From assembly GCA_965247915.1 (NCBI GenBank), contig OZ252048.1, forward strand, positions 1,922,001-1,986,000: a DNA stretch of 64,000 nucleotides, in the 5' to 3' direction. The DNA comes from JAKZRT01 sp965247915 (GTDB taxonomy: Bacteria > Pseudomonadota > Alphaproteobacteria > Rhodobacterales > Rhodobacteraceae). Shown one piece after another: positions 34,934-48,130 of this stretch. Position numbers and translations under genes: made by a program. The notes below the pieces were generated by a model. That model made no database searches and was not told where the DNA came from. It was given only the letters and a program-made list of their open reading frames with translations. The number at the start of each line of letters is the position of its first letter. Position 1 is the stretch's first letter.

Positions 34934-37399
34934 CTAGCCCCCCTCAGGGGACAACCGCGTCACACCGACCGCGGCGGCGCGCGCCAGCGCCGGGTCCAGC
35001 GTCATGGGAATGTATTCGCCGCGCCGCCACAGCGCGCCCAGGTCGTCGTAATAGCGCGACAGCGGGTGGCCGGATTGCCCGGTCGAGATGATAAACACCG
35101 AACTTTCCGGGTCGGCGAAATCATAGACCGCGCGGAAAACCGCCGCGTGAACGTTCAGGAACGGGTCCGGGTCTCGGGCCAGGGTCCGCCCGCGCAGCAA
35201 CGTGTTGTCGCCGCCGCTGGTCGATTGCCGCACGTTCACCAGCCAGCCCAGCAACGGCACGCTTCCCAGCACCGGGTGATCGGCGCGGGTCTCATGCGCG
35301 TCACCCCAGCGCAAACTCTCCACCGATCCGCCATGGCGCTGGCCCAACCACTGCAACGCATCGTCCAAAGCCGCACGCGCGGTCTCAGAGCAGGTCTCGA
35401 CCGCCGCCGATTGTTTGACGTTGCACCAGACGCTGGCGTGATCGATATCGCGGAACACCCGTTCGATGAACAACGGTCGCAGATGTGCGAACTCGTCGCT
35501 CACATCGGCCAGATCATCGCGCAACAACCGGTCCTGCAGGGCGCGCATCCAGGCCGCATAGATCAGCGGCTCGGGCAGATGTTCGTTCATCTCGCCATTC
35601 CAGGCCGCCAGCAGTTCCAGCGCGCGCTTGCGCCGGCCCTGGGCGCTGTCGGGCGCGGCGGCCTCTTCGGTAAAGAACAGATCGCCACCCACCAGCGGCA
35701 ACAGGGTGCGCGCCGTGACCGACACGGTATCAAGCTGCGCCTCGATAAAGCTTTCGCGGGTATGCACCTCGCGCCCCTGCATCAGCCCCTGCCAACGCTG
35801 CACGCGCTGGCTGTCGCCCCAGGAATGGCTGACGTGAAACGGGAATGGCCGGTCGATGATTTTGTTGTTGGTATTGCCCACGATGCCGCCCTCGGGGTCG
35901 ATGAAGAGCGGATTGGCGGCATAACTCAACCGTCCCTGCCAGCGGTTTTCGGGCAACCATCCGGGCGCCGGTATGCGGCCCTGACTTTGATGGCGGGCGC
36001 TGCGCCGGGGCATCGCGCCCAGCACCACCATGCCGATGGATGTGCGGTCGGCGACGATCATGTTGTGGGCCGGTGCGACAATGCCCGCGCCGGCCGCAAT
36101 CGCGCCCTCGACGTCAGCCGCCTGCATGATCTTCAAGAACGCCGACATCGAGCCGTCGTGCGTGCTGAGCGCCGTCCAGGCCAGCACCGGCACATGTCCG
36201 GGCGGGGTGATCTTTTCGAGGCCCCAGGTTCCGTCAGGCAGAACCGGGCCATTCTCGGACCACTGCAATGTGACCGTCTTCGGCGGCGCGCCCTTGATCT
36301 GGATGATGCTTTGGCGCTGGGTGAACGGTTTGAAACCCTCGGGCGTCAGATACAGCAACGGGTCGTCGGGGTTCAGCTTTTCGATCAGAATGTCCTGATC
36401 GTCCAGATAGGTGGTGGTCAGACCCCAGCCGATCTTGTCGGTGCGTCCGATGAAAACGGCGGGCATTCCGGGGATAGTGCCGCCGATGATCGGACCCGCC
36501 GCCAGGTCGAGACGCGCCAGGTAAAACGAGGCCGGGGCGCTGAGCCCCATATGCGGGTCGGTGGCCAGAAGCGATCCTTGCTTGGCCGACCGGGCCGGGG
36601 CCGCGGCCCAGGCGTTCGAGGCCCCGGCAAGCCCGATACCGGGCACCGCCAGGGCCAGGGCCTGGCGGCTTGCGGGGGGCGAAAGGTCGGGGGTGATTCC
36701 GGGAAAAAGCGCCGCGAAATCGGGCAGGGCGGCGACCCCGGCGCTCGGGTCATCGGGCAACAGATCGGCCAGCCGCTCGGGCGGCAGGATCAGCGACGCC
36801 CGCGCCCGCTGAACCTCACGTTCCAGATGCGTGGCCAGTTGCAGCGACAGCAGCTTGCCCACGGCAATCGAATCGGCGGGCGTCCAGGGAGCGATGGCCG
36901 TGGGAAACAGGAAAAACTCGGGCGCGCCGCGGCCCAGGGCTGCGTCGTTCACCCGCGCCATGCGGGCGTTCACCCCGCGCGCATAGGCCGCCAGCGCGTC
37001 GCGGCCGTAATCATCCTGCGCCGCCACCGACGCCACAGCGATATTGTAAAGATCGAGCCGCCGCAAAAGCCTGTCGACGGCCAGGGTGCGGAGCCCGAAA
37101 AGTTCGCTCAGCCGCCCTTGCGCGGTGCGGCGGAACAAAAGCATCTGCCACAACCGGTCCTGGGCATGCACATAGCCCAGCCCGAAATAGCTGTCGGCAT
37201 CGGTCGCACCGAAGATATGGGGGACATTGGCGTTGTCGCGCACGATCTCAAGCGGCGCGCCGAGGCCCGCGGCGCGGTGCGCGGCGCCGTAATCAGGCAG
37301 CGACCGGGCGGCCAGATAAAAAGCCAGCGCCGCCGCCAGCCCGGCCAGCACCAGACCGGCGGAAAAAATCCTCAAAAGCCAGCGGAATATCCAAGCCAT
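34934..37399 (-). CDS. Penicillin acylase family protein (Ntn hydrolase)
   Basis: 821 residues from MAWIFRWLLRIF; a TTG at 37429 is a weaker alternative. One N-terminal membrane segment or signal anchor (LVLAGLAAALAFYLAARSL) sends it to the periplasm. The precursor has an alpha chain (VPHIFGATDADSYFGLGYVH, LWQMLLFRRTAQGRLSELFG), a linker ending GASNAW where the chain is cut and Ser becomes the N-terminal nucleophile, and a beta chain (LATDPHMGLSAPASFYLARL, GLTTTYLDDQDILIEKL, GNTNNKIIDRPFPFHVSHSW). Family members cleave amides such as N-acyl homoserine lactones or beta-lactams; substrate not predictable. A quorum-quenching role would be of interest given the LuxR gene at 63.7 kb. Confidence 0.9.
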   Translation of the reverse strand: MAWIFRWLLRIFSAGLVLAGLAAALAFYLAARSLPDYGAAHRAAGLGAPLEIVRDNANVPHIFGATDADSYFGLGYVHAQDRLWQMLLFRRTAQGRLSELFGLRTLAVDRLLRRLDLYNIAVASVAAQDDYGRDALAAYARGVNARMARVNDAALGRGAPEFFLFPTAIAPWTPADSIAVGKLLSLQLATHLEREVQRARASLILPPERLADLLPDDPSAGVAALPDFAALFPGITPDLSPPASRQALALAVPGIGLAGASNAWAAAPARSAKQGSLLATDPHMGLSAPASFYLARLDLAAGPIIGGTIPGMPAVFIGRTDKIGWGLTTTYLDDQDILIEKLNPDDPLLYLTPEGFKPFTQRQSIIQIKGAPPKTVTLQWSENGPVLPDGTWGLEKITPPGHVPVLAWTALSTHDGSMSAFLKIMQAADVEGAIAAGAGIVAPAHNMIVADRTSIGMVVLGAMPRRSARHQSQGRIPAPGWLPENRWQGRLSYAANPLFIDPEGGIVGNTNNKIIDRPFPFHVSHSWGDSQRVQRWQGLMQGREVHTRESFIEAQLDTVSVTARTLLPLVGGDLFFTEEAAAPDSAQGRRKRALELLAAWNGEMNEHLPEPLIYAAWMRALQDRLLRDDLADVSDEFAHLRPLFIERVFRDIDHASVWCNVKQSAAVETCSETARAALDDALQWLGQRHGGSVESLRWGDAHETRADHPVLGSVPLLGWLVNVRQSTSGGDNTLLRGRTLARDPDPFLNVHAAVFRAVYDFADPESSVFIISTGQSGHPLSRYYDDLGALWRRGEYIPMTLDPALARAAAVGVTRLSPEGG

Positions 37400-37481
37400 C
37401 CGGGTGCCTGTGGTTGACGGGAAGGACAATGGCGGTACTTATCGCGATTGCGCGGGCAAGAGCAACCGGAAGGGATATGTC

Positions 37482-38354
37482 ATGACAAAACTGGCGTTTT
37501 TGGGCCTGGGTGTAATGGGCTTTCCGATGGCCGGGCATCTGGCGACAGCGGGCCATGACGTGACTGTCTATAACCGCACGCAGGCGAAGGCAGATGCCTG
37601 GGTGGCGCAGCACGAGGGAGGCTCGGCCCCGACGCCGCGCACTGCCGCCGAAGCGGCCGACATGGTCATGGCCTGCGTCGGCAACGACGACGATCTGCGC
37701 AGCGTCTGTCTGGGCGATGACGGCGCGTTTGCGGGCATGGACGCGGGCAGTGTCTTTGTCGATCACACCACGGTTTCTGCCCGCGTCACCCGCGAGCTTT
37801 GCGCCGCCGCCGGCGCGCGTCAGATCGCCTTTGTCGATGCGCCCATTTCAGGCGGGCAGGCGGGGGCCGAAAATGCAGCACTCAGCGTCATGTGCGGCGG
37901 CGATCAGGGGGCATACGACCGCGCCGCGCGCGCGATCGGTGTCTATGCCAAAATCTGCCGCCGGATTGGTGGCAGCGGCGCGGGACAGATGACCAAGATG
38001 TGCAACCAGATCGCCATCGCCGGCCTTGTTCAGGGGCTTTCCGAGGCGCTGCATTTTGCCGAAAAAGCCGGGCTTGACGGGCGCGCGGTGATCGAGGTCA
38101 TCGGCCAGGGCGCTGCGGGATCGTGGCAGATGGCGAACCGGTACGAGACCATGCTCGACGACCACTTCGAACACGGGTTCGCGGTTAACTGGATGCGCAA
38201 GGACTTGGGCATTTGCCTCGATACCGCCAACGAGACCGGCGCCAGCCTGCCGGTCGCAGCACTGGTCGATCAGTTCTACAAGGACGTGCAGAAAATGGGT
38301 GGTGGCCGGTGGGATACTTCTAGCCTTTTCAAGCGGTTGCGGGCGCTTGGGTGA
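37482..38354 (+). CDS. NAD(P)-dependent oxidoreductase, 3-hydroxyisobutyrate dehydrogenase family
   Basis: 290 residues from ATG 37482. Rossmann motif FLGLGVMGFPMAGHL, substrate signature APISGGQAGAENAALSVMCG, catalytic lysine in GQMTKMCNQIAIAG and C-terminal helical domain WMRKDLGICLDTANETGASL. Beta-hydroxyacid dehydrogenases of this group oxidise 3-hydroxyisobutyrate, tartronate semialdehyde and similar acids; the exact substrate is not readable. Divergent from the penicillin acylase gene with ~80 bp between starts. Confidence 0.88.
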   Translation: MTKLAFLGLGVMGFPMAGHLATAGHDVTVYNRTQAKADAWVAQHEGGSAPTPRTAAEAADMVMACVGNDDDLRSVCLGDDGAFAGMDAGSVFVDHTTVSARVTRELCAAAGARQIAFVDAPISGGQAGAENAALSVMCGGDQGAYDRAARAIGVYAKICRRIGGSGAGQMTKMCNQIAIAGLVQGLSEALHFAEKAGLDGRAVIEVIGQGAAGSWQMANRYETMLDDHFEHGFAVNWMRKDLGICLDTANETGASLPVAALVDQFYKDVQKMGGGRWDTSSLFKRLRALG

Positions 38355-38541
38355 CTCGACAACACCATAAGAAGTCGGTTTGGCGACCCCGGCTGTTTGG
38401 CGGCTTTGAGCCCTCTACAGATGTCGACACCAAAGACACAAGAGCCGGGCCAGCGCCTGTCCGTGGGATGGCGCTCGGGCGGTTGATCTGCGCGCTTTAT
38501 GGTGCCAAATACATCTTCATTCAAAGGTCAGTGCGACCGCG

Positions 38542-38574
38542 AAAAAGCGCCTGCCCGCCGGGACGGGCAGGCGC
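38542..38574 (-). terminator. Intrinsic terminator (minus strand)
   Basis: GCGCCTGCCCG (38547-38557) pairs exactly with CGGGCAGGCGC (38564-38574) around CCGGGA. On the minus strand the stem is followed by TTTTT (38542-38546). It would end leftward transcription from the SYLF gene, 258 bp beyond its stop. Confidence 0.8.
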
Positions 38575-38831
38575 TGGCCCGGCGCCTTCGGCTTGATTCC
38601 GGGCAAAATGCGCGGTCATAACCAATGTCGGCTTCGTCCCGCATTTCTGCCGTTGCATATTACTCAGGCCAAACACACAACCGACCCCGTTTCCTCATGC
38701 ATGAGTTGCACTTCGCAACCGAATCGGTTTCGACTGGCACTGCAATATTTGGTTTTTTATCAATAACACCAAATATTTAGCATAGTGTCTCACTGTGAGA
38801 GCACCCAAGAAATTCCACATTCGCGGTCAGC
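38575..38831. promoter_or_regulatory. Gene-free stretch with four inverted repeats in ~110 bp
   Basis: No coding frame. CTCATGCATGAG (38694-38705), GTTGC-ACTTC-GCAAC (38706-38720), AATATTTGGT ... ACCAAATATT (38744-38753 and 38768-38777) and TCTCAC-T-GTGAGA (38788-38800) follow each other in an AT-rich block between the SYLF gene's 3' end and its terminator. They would lie in that gene's 3' untranslated region if it is transcribed to the terminator. Confidence 0.5.
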
Positions 38832-39398
38832 TCAGGGAATGATCCGCGTAAATTTCGTGCCTTCAATTGTCGCCCCGGCGATCAGACCCGACTGGGCGAA
38901 TATCAGCGCCTCAATCGGAAACAGCACTTCGTTGGTATCCAGCCCCAAAGCCGCCGCGTCCGAATTCAGCGCATAGCGCGCCCCGGCCCCGGCCGACCAG
39001 CCATCCGAGGCCCGGAAATCGGCCAGCGCCTGATCGGTCATGAAAAACAGCACCTGGCTGTATTGCTGGGCCCCAAGCTGAAGGCCGATGCTGGCCTGCG
39101 CCGCCGAATAATAATCGACCGATATGCCGCCTATCCGCAGCACCCCGCGCCCGAACCCGCCGCCCAGCCCGAACCCGGCCTGGGTTATCTGCGGCATGAT
39201 CAGAATACCACTGGCGCGGTCGGCCAATTGCCGCATACCGGGCGCAGTTCCGAAAAGAAAGTTCAGTGCCGCATCGGCCGAGGCGTCGATTTTTCCAGCC
39301 CCGTCACCGCCAATACCGTTGCCGCAGGCGCCAAGCGCTGTCAGGCTCAGCCCGCCGGCCAGAAACACGCGCCGCGATTTCATTGATTTCAGCCCCAT
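38832..39398 (-). CDS. SYLF/YSC84-domain lipoprotein
   Basis: 188 residues. The N-terminus has a twin-arginine-like SRRVFLAGG, a hydrophobic stretch and a lipobox-like LTALGAC, so it is probably an exported lipoprotein. The body matches the SYLF/Ysc84 family: ASGILIMPQITQAGFGLGGG, GRGVLRIGGISVDYYSAAQA, SIGLQLGAQQYSQVLFFMTD, WSAGAGARYALNSDAAAL. The eukaryotic version binds lipid and actin; the bacterial role is unknown. A second ATG at 39383 is an equally possible start. Confidence 0.85.
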   Translation of the reverse strand: MGLKSMKSRRVFLAGGLSLTALGACGNGIGGDGAGKIDASADAALNFLFGTAPGMRQLADRASGILIMPQITQAGFGLGGGFGRGVLRIGGISVDYYSAAQASIGLQLGAQQYSQVLFFMTDQALADFRASDGWSAGAGARYALNSDAAALGLDTNEVLFPIEALIFAQSGLIAGATIEGTKFTRIIP

Positions 39399-39515
39399 GT
39401 GCTCACCCTCAAATGCCAGTTGATCCGGCCTTTTCTGGCCGGTTTGAGCGGCAGTATAGATGAGATTTGCAGGTCCGTCACGGGGGCTTGGTAACCCGCC
39501 GTGGCTGCGCGAATT

Positions 39516-40523
39516 TCAGCCCTGACGGCGGCGCAGCACCCGCGCCACATCAGGCGCGAAATAGGTCAGGACCGCATCACAACCGGCGCGTTTGAACGCC
39601 GTCAGGCTTTCCATCATCGCCGCCTCGCCACCGATCCAGCCAGCATCCGCCGCGCCCTTTATCATGCTGTATTCGCCCGAAACCTGATAGGCCATCGTCG
39701 GCACCCCGAAGGCGTCTTTCACGCGCCTCACCATATCGAGATAGGGCATCCCCGGCTTGACCATGACCATATCCGCGCCCTCGGCCAGATCGCGGGCCAC
39801 GCAGCGCAGCGCCTCGTCGGCGTTGGCCGGGTCGATCTGATAAGTCTTCTTGTCGCCCTTCAGCGCCCCGCTGGCCCCGACGGCGTCGCGGAACGGCCCG
39901 TAAAAGGCACTGGCGTATTTGGCGGCGTAACTCAGGATCGCCACATCCTGGTGGCCTGCGTGTTCCAGTGCGTCGCGCAATGCACCGATGCGGCCATCCA
40001 TCATGTCCGAGGGCCCCAGAATATCGGCCCCCGCCTCGGCCTGGGCCAGCCCCATTTTTACCAGCGCCGCGACGCTTTCGTCGTTCACGATCACCCCGTC
40101 CCGCACAATCCCGTCATGGCCTCGGGCGTTATAGGGGTCCAGCGCGACGTCGGTCATCACCACGATCCCGGGCACTTGGGCCTTTATCGCGCGAGTGGCG
40201 CGGTTCGACAGGTTTTCCGGGTTCCAGGCCTCGACACAATCGTCGGTTTTCAACGCCGGATCCGTGTAGGGAAAAAGGCAGATCGCCGGAATGCTCAGAT
40301 CGACCGCCTCGGCCGCTGCACGCACCACCCGGTCGATGCTCAGCCGCTCGACCCCCGGCATCGATGAAATTGATATTGCCGCGTCCTTCCCGTCCATCAC
40401 AAAGATCGGCCAGATCAGGTCATCCGTCGAAAGCTGCGTCTCGCGCACCAGCGCCCGGCGCGCCGGCGTGGCCCGCATCCGGCGCAGCCGGGCAAGGGGA
40501 AATGGGGCGGGCGTCTGGGGCAT
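39516..40523 (-). CDS. hemB: Porphobilinogen synthase (delta-aminolevulinate dehydratase)
   Basis: 335 residues from MPQTPAPFPLARLRRMR; the longer frame adds 19 residues of unlikely sequence. Condenses two 5-aminolevulinate molecules in tetrapyrrole synthesis. Active-site lysines lie in ILSYAAKYASAFYGPFRDAV and ADMVMVKPGMPYLDMVRRV. The allosteric metal region DVALDPYNARGHDGI has Asp/Asn where zinc enzymes have cysteines, so this is the Mg-type enzyme common in Rhodobacter. Product also feeds siroheme for CysG nearby. Confidence 0.96.
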   Translation of the reverse strand: MPQTPAPFPLARLRRMRATPARRALVRETQLSTDDLIWPIFVMDGKDAAISISSMPGVERLSIDRVVRAAAEAVDLSIPAICLFPYTDPALKTDDCVEAWNPENLSNRATRAIKAQVPGIVVMTDVALDPYNARGHDGIVRDGVIVNDESVAALVKMGLAQAEAGADILGPSDMMDGRIGALRDALEHAGHQDVAILSYAAKYASAFYGPFRDAVGASGALKGDKKTYQIDPANADEALRCVARDLAEGADMVMVKPGMPYLDMVRRVKDAFGVPTMAYQVSGEYSMIKGAADAGWIGGEAAMMESLTAFKRAGCDAVLTYFAPDVARVLRRRQG

Positions 40524-40655
40524 GCGTGGTCCGTGGCGGTGAATTTCCCTGTCCGTGCCATGGAATTGTTCCTTTCTCAAGGGTAGGAATTGTCAGCGCC
40601 CGGCGCTAAAGAGCGTCAAAGCCGCCCCGCCAGAGGGCCGAACGCGAGAAAAACC

Positions 40656-41183
40656 TTGGACCTGCAGCAGTCAATCTTTGAACTTATCGACACCCGCTCG
40701 TTTTCGAACATGTGGTATTGGATCGCCTTGGCCGTGGTCTGGTCGACCGCCAGCCACTGGGTTCTTGGCGTCCCTTTCGACATGGTCCAACGCGCCCGCA
40801 AACACGGCGGTCAGGCCGAAACCGATGTCGAGGATATGGTGCGCATCCACTGTAGGCGGCTTTTGTATATCGGTAAGGTTTCGGGGCTGTGGATCATCGG
40901 CATCGCCTGTTTCTTTCTGACCGGGCTGGCTGGTATCGGGTTCTTTTATCAAGTCGAATTGGCACAGGCTGTATTCCTGATAGCACTTCCCCTGTCGATC
41001 GTGGGCGCGATGTCGCTATCGACAGCGCGTCTGATCGCCGATCAGGGGTTGGAGGGCGACGCGCTTTATAACCGGCTCGCGCGCCACCGCGTCTGGGTTC
41101 AGGTTCTGGGTATCGTCGCGATCTTTGTCACGGCGATGTGGGGCATGTACCAGAACGTCGCGCGCGGCGGTTTTTTTGCCTGA
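40656..41183 (+). CDS. Conserved integral membrane protein upstream of mfd
   Basis: About 175 residues if the TTG at 40656 is used (L/MDLQQSIFELIDTRSFSNMW); no ATG occurs before 40710, so the start is uncertain and a GAGAAAAA leader favours the TTG. Four hydrophobic segments (WYWIALAVVWSTASHWVLG, KVSGLWIIGIACFFLTGLAG, AQAVFLIALPLSIVGAMSL, VWVQVLGIVAIFVTAMWGMY) with a cytoplasmic charged loop RARKHGGQAETDVEDMVRI. Family unrecognised; 45 bp before mfd in the same direction. Confidence 0.75.
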   Translation: MDLQQSIFELIDTRSFSNMWYWIALAVVWSTASHWVLGVPFDMVQRARKHGGQAETDVEDMVRIHCRRLLYIGKVSGLWIIGIACFFLTGLAGIGFFYQVELAQAVFLIALPLSIVGAMSLSTARLIADQGLEGDALYNRLARHRVWVQVLGIVAIFVTAMWGMYQNVARGGFFA

Positions 41184-41228
41184 ACTCTGCGGTTGACTTG
41201 GGCGAGTAGAACGCTAGGTCACGCCCCC

Positions 41229-44702
<3,474 letters not shown>

Positions 44703-44732
44703 GCGCGCCAGCAAGAATGCGGGCAGCAAGCG

Positions 44733-45425
44733 ATGACGTGGCTTTCGAAATTCGGCTGGGGGATATTCTGGTTTCTCAGCTTTCTCGGCGCGCTGCTGGC
44801 GTTTCGCTTCGTTCCTGCCGGGTTTTCCAACGGCTTTCTGCCCAACCTTGACCGGGGCCTGGGCCAGGCGCTTTACGATGGCGTTTACGTCGGGATCAGG
44901 CAGGATTTCAGCCACATCTTCTATCATGTGCAGGACCGGATGACGCCTTTGCTGGTGCATATGCTGATTGGCGTTATTGCGATTACGATCGTGCCGTTTC
45001 AGCTGTGGCGGCGGTTTCGCAACCGGCACCTGAACTGGCACCGCTGGATGGGGCGCACCGCGGTTGTGGCGGTGATATTTTCCGGCTTGGGGTCGATGCG
45101 TCTGGCAGTGAACATGGATATTCCGGTCTGGGGGCAGGTCGGCTTTGTCACCGGCGCGTTTGTCTGGCTCGGCTCGGCGATTTGGGCGACCTGGGCGATC
45201 TTGCAGTATGACGTGGCGCGCCACCAATGGTGGATGGTTGCTGCTGCCGCCATGACCTTCGGTGCAGTCATGATCCGGCTCGAATTTCCGATCTGGCGCC
45301 AGTTCTTTCCGTTCGACGTCGCCTATGCCTGCGTGGCCTGGTCGAGCTGGGTGCTGAACCTGGTGGCGGTCACGTTCTGGCGGCTCGGGCGCGGATGGTC
45401 GCGGCAGCGACGGGCGCGTGCCTGA
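44733..45425 (+). CDS. DUF2306-type integral membrane protein
   Basis: 230 residues with six or seven membrane helices (IFWFLSFLGALLAFRFV, LLVHMLIGVIAITIVPFQLW, WMGRTAVVAVIFSGLGSMRL, VGFVTGAFVWLGSAIWATWA, QWWMVAAAAMTFGAVMIRL). Histidines in LNWHRWMGR and VARHQWW recur in DUF2306, reminiscent of heme-binding membrane proteins, but function is unknown. Follows mfd by 30 bp. Confidence 0.82.
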   Translation: MTWLSKFGWGIFWFLSFLGALLAFRFVPAGFSNGFLPNLDRGLGQALYDGVYVGIRQDFSHIFYHVQDRMTPLLVHMLIGVIAITIVPFQLWRRFRNRHLNWHRWMGRTAVVAVIFSGLGSMRLAVNMDIPVWGQVGFVTGAFVWLGSAIWATWAILQYDVARHQWWMVAAAAMTFGAVMIRLEFPIWRQFFPFDVAYACVAWSSWVLNLVAVTFWRLGRGWSRQRRARA

Positions 45426-46504
45426 GAAATTCGCCGCTGTTACGCGATCGTTTCGGCTGTTTCTCCACGGGTGAATTGCATCAATAACGCAGCGACAACG
45501 GCAAGACTGAAAACACCGATCGCCAGCGGAAGGGGCGTGCCATCGAAGGCCAGACCAATCGGCCCGGCCAACAGAACCCCGGCCACGGTGGAGATCGACG
45601 AGATGATCGAGGCCGCAAGCCCGGCGATATGCCCCATCGGCTCTAGCGCCAGCGCGTTGAGGTTTCCCAGCGTCATGCCGGTCATGAAAAAGATCGAGGT
45701 TGTCCACGCGATATAGCCCGCAAAATAGAGGCCGTCGGGCCAAAGCCCCAGACCCGTCACCAGCGCCATCGTGCCCGACAGGACCACTTGTGCGGCGAGC
45801 ACGCTGAACACCATTTTCCGCATTCCAAGCCGCACCACCAGCCGCGCGTTCAGGATCGAGGCGGTCGCGGCTATGAGGGCGATGATGGCGAACCAGCGCG
45901 GAAATTCTGCGCCCCGGTCGAAGTGCAGATCAAAGATCGGCTGGGTCGAGACCTGGACCGCAAAAAGCATCCCGATGCTCAAGGACTGAACCGCGACCGT
46001 GACCATCACCACACGGTTGCCGAGAACTTCGCGAATGCCTGCAGCGATGCGCCCGGTACTGAGCGGGCGGCGGCTTTCACGCGGCAGCGTCTCGCCTTGA
46101 CGCAGCCCAAGCCAGGTGGCAGTGATCAATTCGAAACCCACGAAGGCCAGAAAAATCGCGCGCCAGCTCCAGATGTCGATGATGAGGGCTCCAACCAGCG
46201 GCGCCATGGCCGGGACAAGCGAAAAAACCAGCATCATGAACGACACGATCCGCGCCATTTCGCGGCCCGCGTAAAGATCGCGCACCATGGCCAGCCCGAC
46301 CGTGCGCGGCCCGGCGGCGCCCTGCCCTTGCAGAACCCGGGCCGCGATGATCAATTCCAGGGTCTCGGCGCGCCACGCCAACAGCGCGCCCAAAACATAG
46401 ATCGCCGCCGACACCAAAATCACCGGCTTGCGCCCGAGGTGGTCCGACAAGGGTCCCATGACCAGCGTCCCCACGCCCATCCCCAGCACAAAAGCCGTAA
46501 TAAC

Positions 46505-48001
46505 TCGAATTCGCCGGCGACGGGGACAATCCTCGACAACGCGGAGGACGCGGCGACGGCGCGGATCGGCCGGGTGAACGAGGAGATCGTGCCTCGGGTG
46601 GCGCAGGCGATGGCGGCGAGCACGCTGACAGCGATCACCGGGCGCATCGATGCGGTGGCGTCCGGCGTGCCGCCTGCAGGCGCCGTCAACCTGGCCGATC
46701 AGTCCTCTATTTATCGCTTGCTTAAGGCCAACGAGCGCTCGCTTGAGCAAGGCACGTTCGACCTGAAGGCGCTGCTGGATGGCCGCTCCTTCGTGCTACC
46801 GCTCCATGCCGCCGAAGACGGGAACAATGTGCCGGGCGGTCTCGGCGGCCTGGCGATCTGGGGCAGCGGCGATTACACCAGCCTTAAGGGCCGTCCGGAC
46901 AGCCTGGTGGAATGGGAAGGCAATATAGTGACCGCTCATCTGGGCGCGGACACACGGCTGAACGAGAAGGTTCTGGCCGGGATGTCGGTATCATGGTCCC
47001 GGGGATCGTTCGACTATACCGACCGGACCTCGACGGCGCAGGGAGGCGGCTTGCCGGTGAGCGGCGACTATAAGAGCCGCATGACCAGCGTGCATCCCTA
47101 TCTCGGCTGGACCTCACCGCAGGGTCTCGGTCTCTGGGCGACGGTCGGCTACGGCCAGGGCGAGATCGAGATCGACGACGATCTGCTGGCGCCGCAGTCG
47201 AGCGATACGACGCTGAAGATGGTGGCGGCGGGCGCGAGCGGCACGCTGCTCTCCGACGATGGTCTGATCGCGGGCGGCACGACAACGCTGAAGCTCAAGG
47301 GCGAGGGCGCGCTGTCGCGGATCGAGCTGGAGGGCAACGGCCTGCAGATCAACCCGCTGACCGCGGATATCCAGCGGCTTCGGCTGTCGCTGGAGGGCAG
47401 CCATGCGCATGAGCTGGCCTCGGGCGCATCGCTGACGCCGGCGCTGGAAGTTGGCGTTCGCCATGACGGTGGCGACGGAGTGACCGGGAACGGGTATGAG
47501 CTTGGCGGCAGCTTGCGTTACTTCGACCCATCGAACGGGGTGACGCTGGAAGGCCACGGCCGGGTTCTGCTTGCGCATGAGGACGAATACGAGGAATGGG
47601 GCGTTGGCGGACTGGTCCGGGTTGATCCCGGCCCCAGCGGCCACGGCCTGTCGTTGAGCATGGCGCTGGTTTACGGCGATGCGACGAGCGGGACTGCGCG
47701 GTTGTGGGATCAGGACGTCGCCGAACTGGCGACCGACGATGGGGCGGTCAATGACAACGTCCCGCAGATGCGGCTGGACGGCGAGCTTGGCTATGGCTTC
47801 GGCGCGCTCGGCGGGCACGGGCTACTGACGCCCTATGGTGGGTTCTCGCTGGCCGGCGAAGGGTCGCGACGTTACCGGATCGGTATTCGCTTCGAGATCG
47901 CGCCTGCGTTCGACCTGAGCTTCGAGGGCGCGCGGCGCGAGCCGGCCAACGATGCGGCAGCGGAGCACGGCGTGATGCTGCGCATGCAGGCAAGCTGGTA
48001 G
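46505..48001 (+). pseudogene. Autotransporter outer-membrane beta-barrel, 5'-truncated passenger
   Basis: 498 codons with no start, beginning at the transposition-unit boundary. A helical linker (RIGRVNEEIVPRVAQAMAAS, SIYRLLKANERSLEQGTFD) leads into a barrel domain with alternating strands (NIVTAHLGADTRLNEKVLAG, MTSVHPYLGWTSPQGLGLWA, ALEVGVRHDGGDGVTGNGYE, RYRIGIRFEIAPAFDLSFEG) and ends in MLRMQASW, a terminal aromatic typical of BAM substrates. The extracellular passenger and signal peptide are missing, so it is a captured fragment. Related barrels occur in large alphaproteobacterial adhesin-like proteins. Confidence 0.85.
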
Positions 48002-48130
48002 GGCCGAGGCGGAAACCGGTCGCGCGGCGGACGCTGCCGCGGCCGGCGAAATGCTCCCCATTGCCGGACCCGGGTGGTACGACACGAGGAGCGGCGGTCC
48101 GACGGGTTGTCGAAAGGGTGCTCCCTGTAT

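Noticed and set aside
34895..37417. An open frame of 840 codons on the plus strand opposite penicillin acylase
   Set aside because: It is the antisense shadow of a strongly supported gene; composition is Arg/Gly/His/Gln-rich with no motifs.
39425..39442. CCGGCC-TTTTCT-GGCCGG hairpin as a terminator for hemB
   Set aside because: Followed by no T-run in the direction needed; left unassigned.
45788..46504. Apparent 240-codon N-terminal extension of the autotransporter
   Set aside because: That part is antisense to the MFS gene; the true homologous sequence begins at the transposition-unit border.
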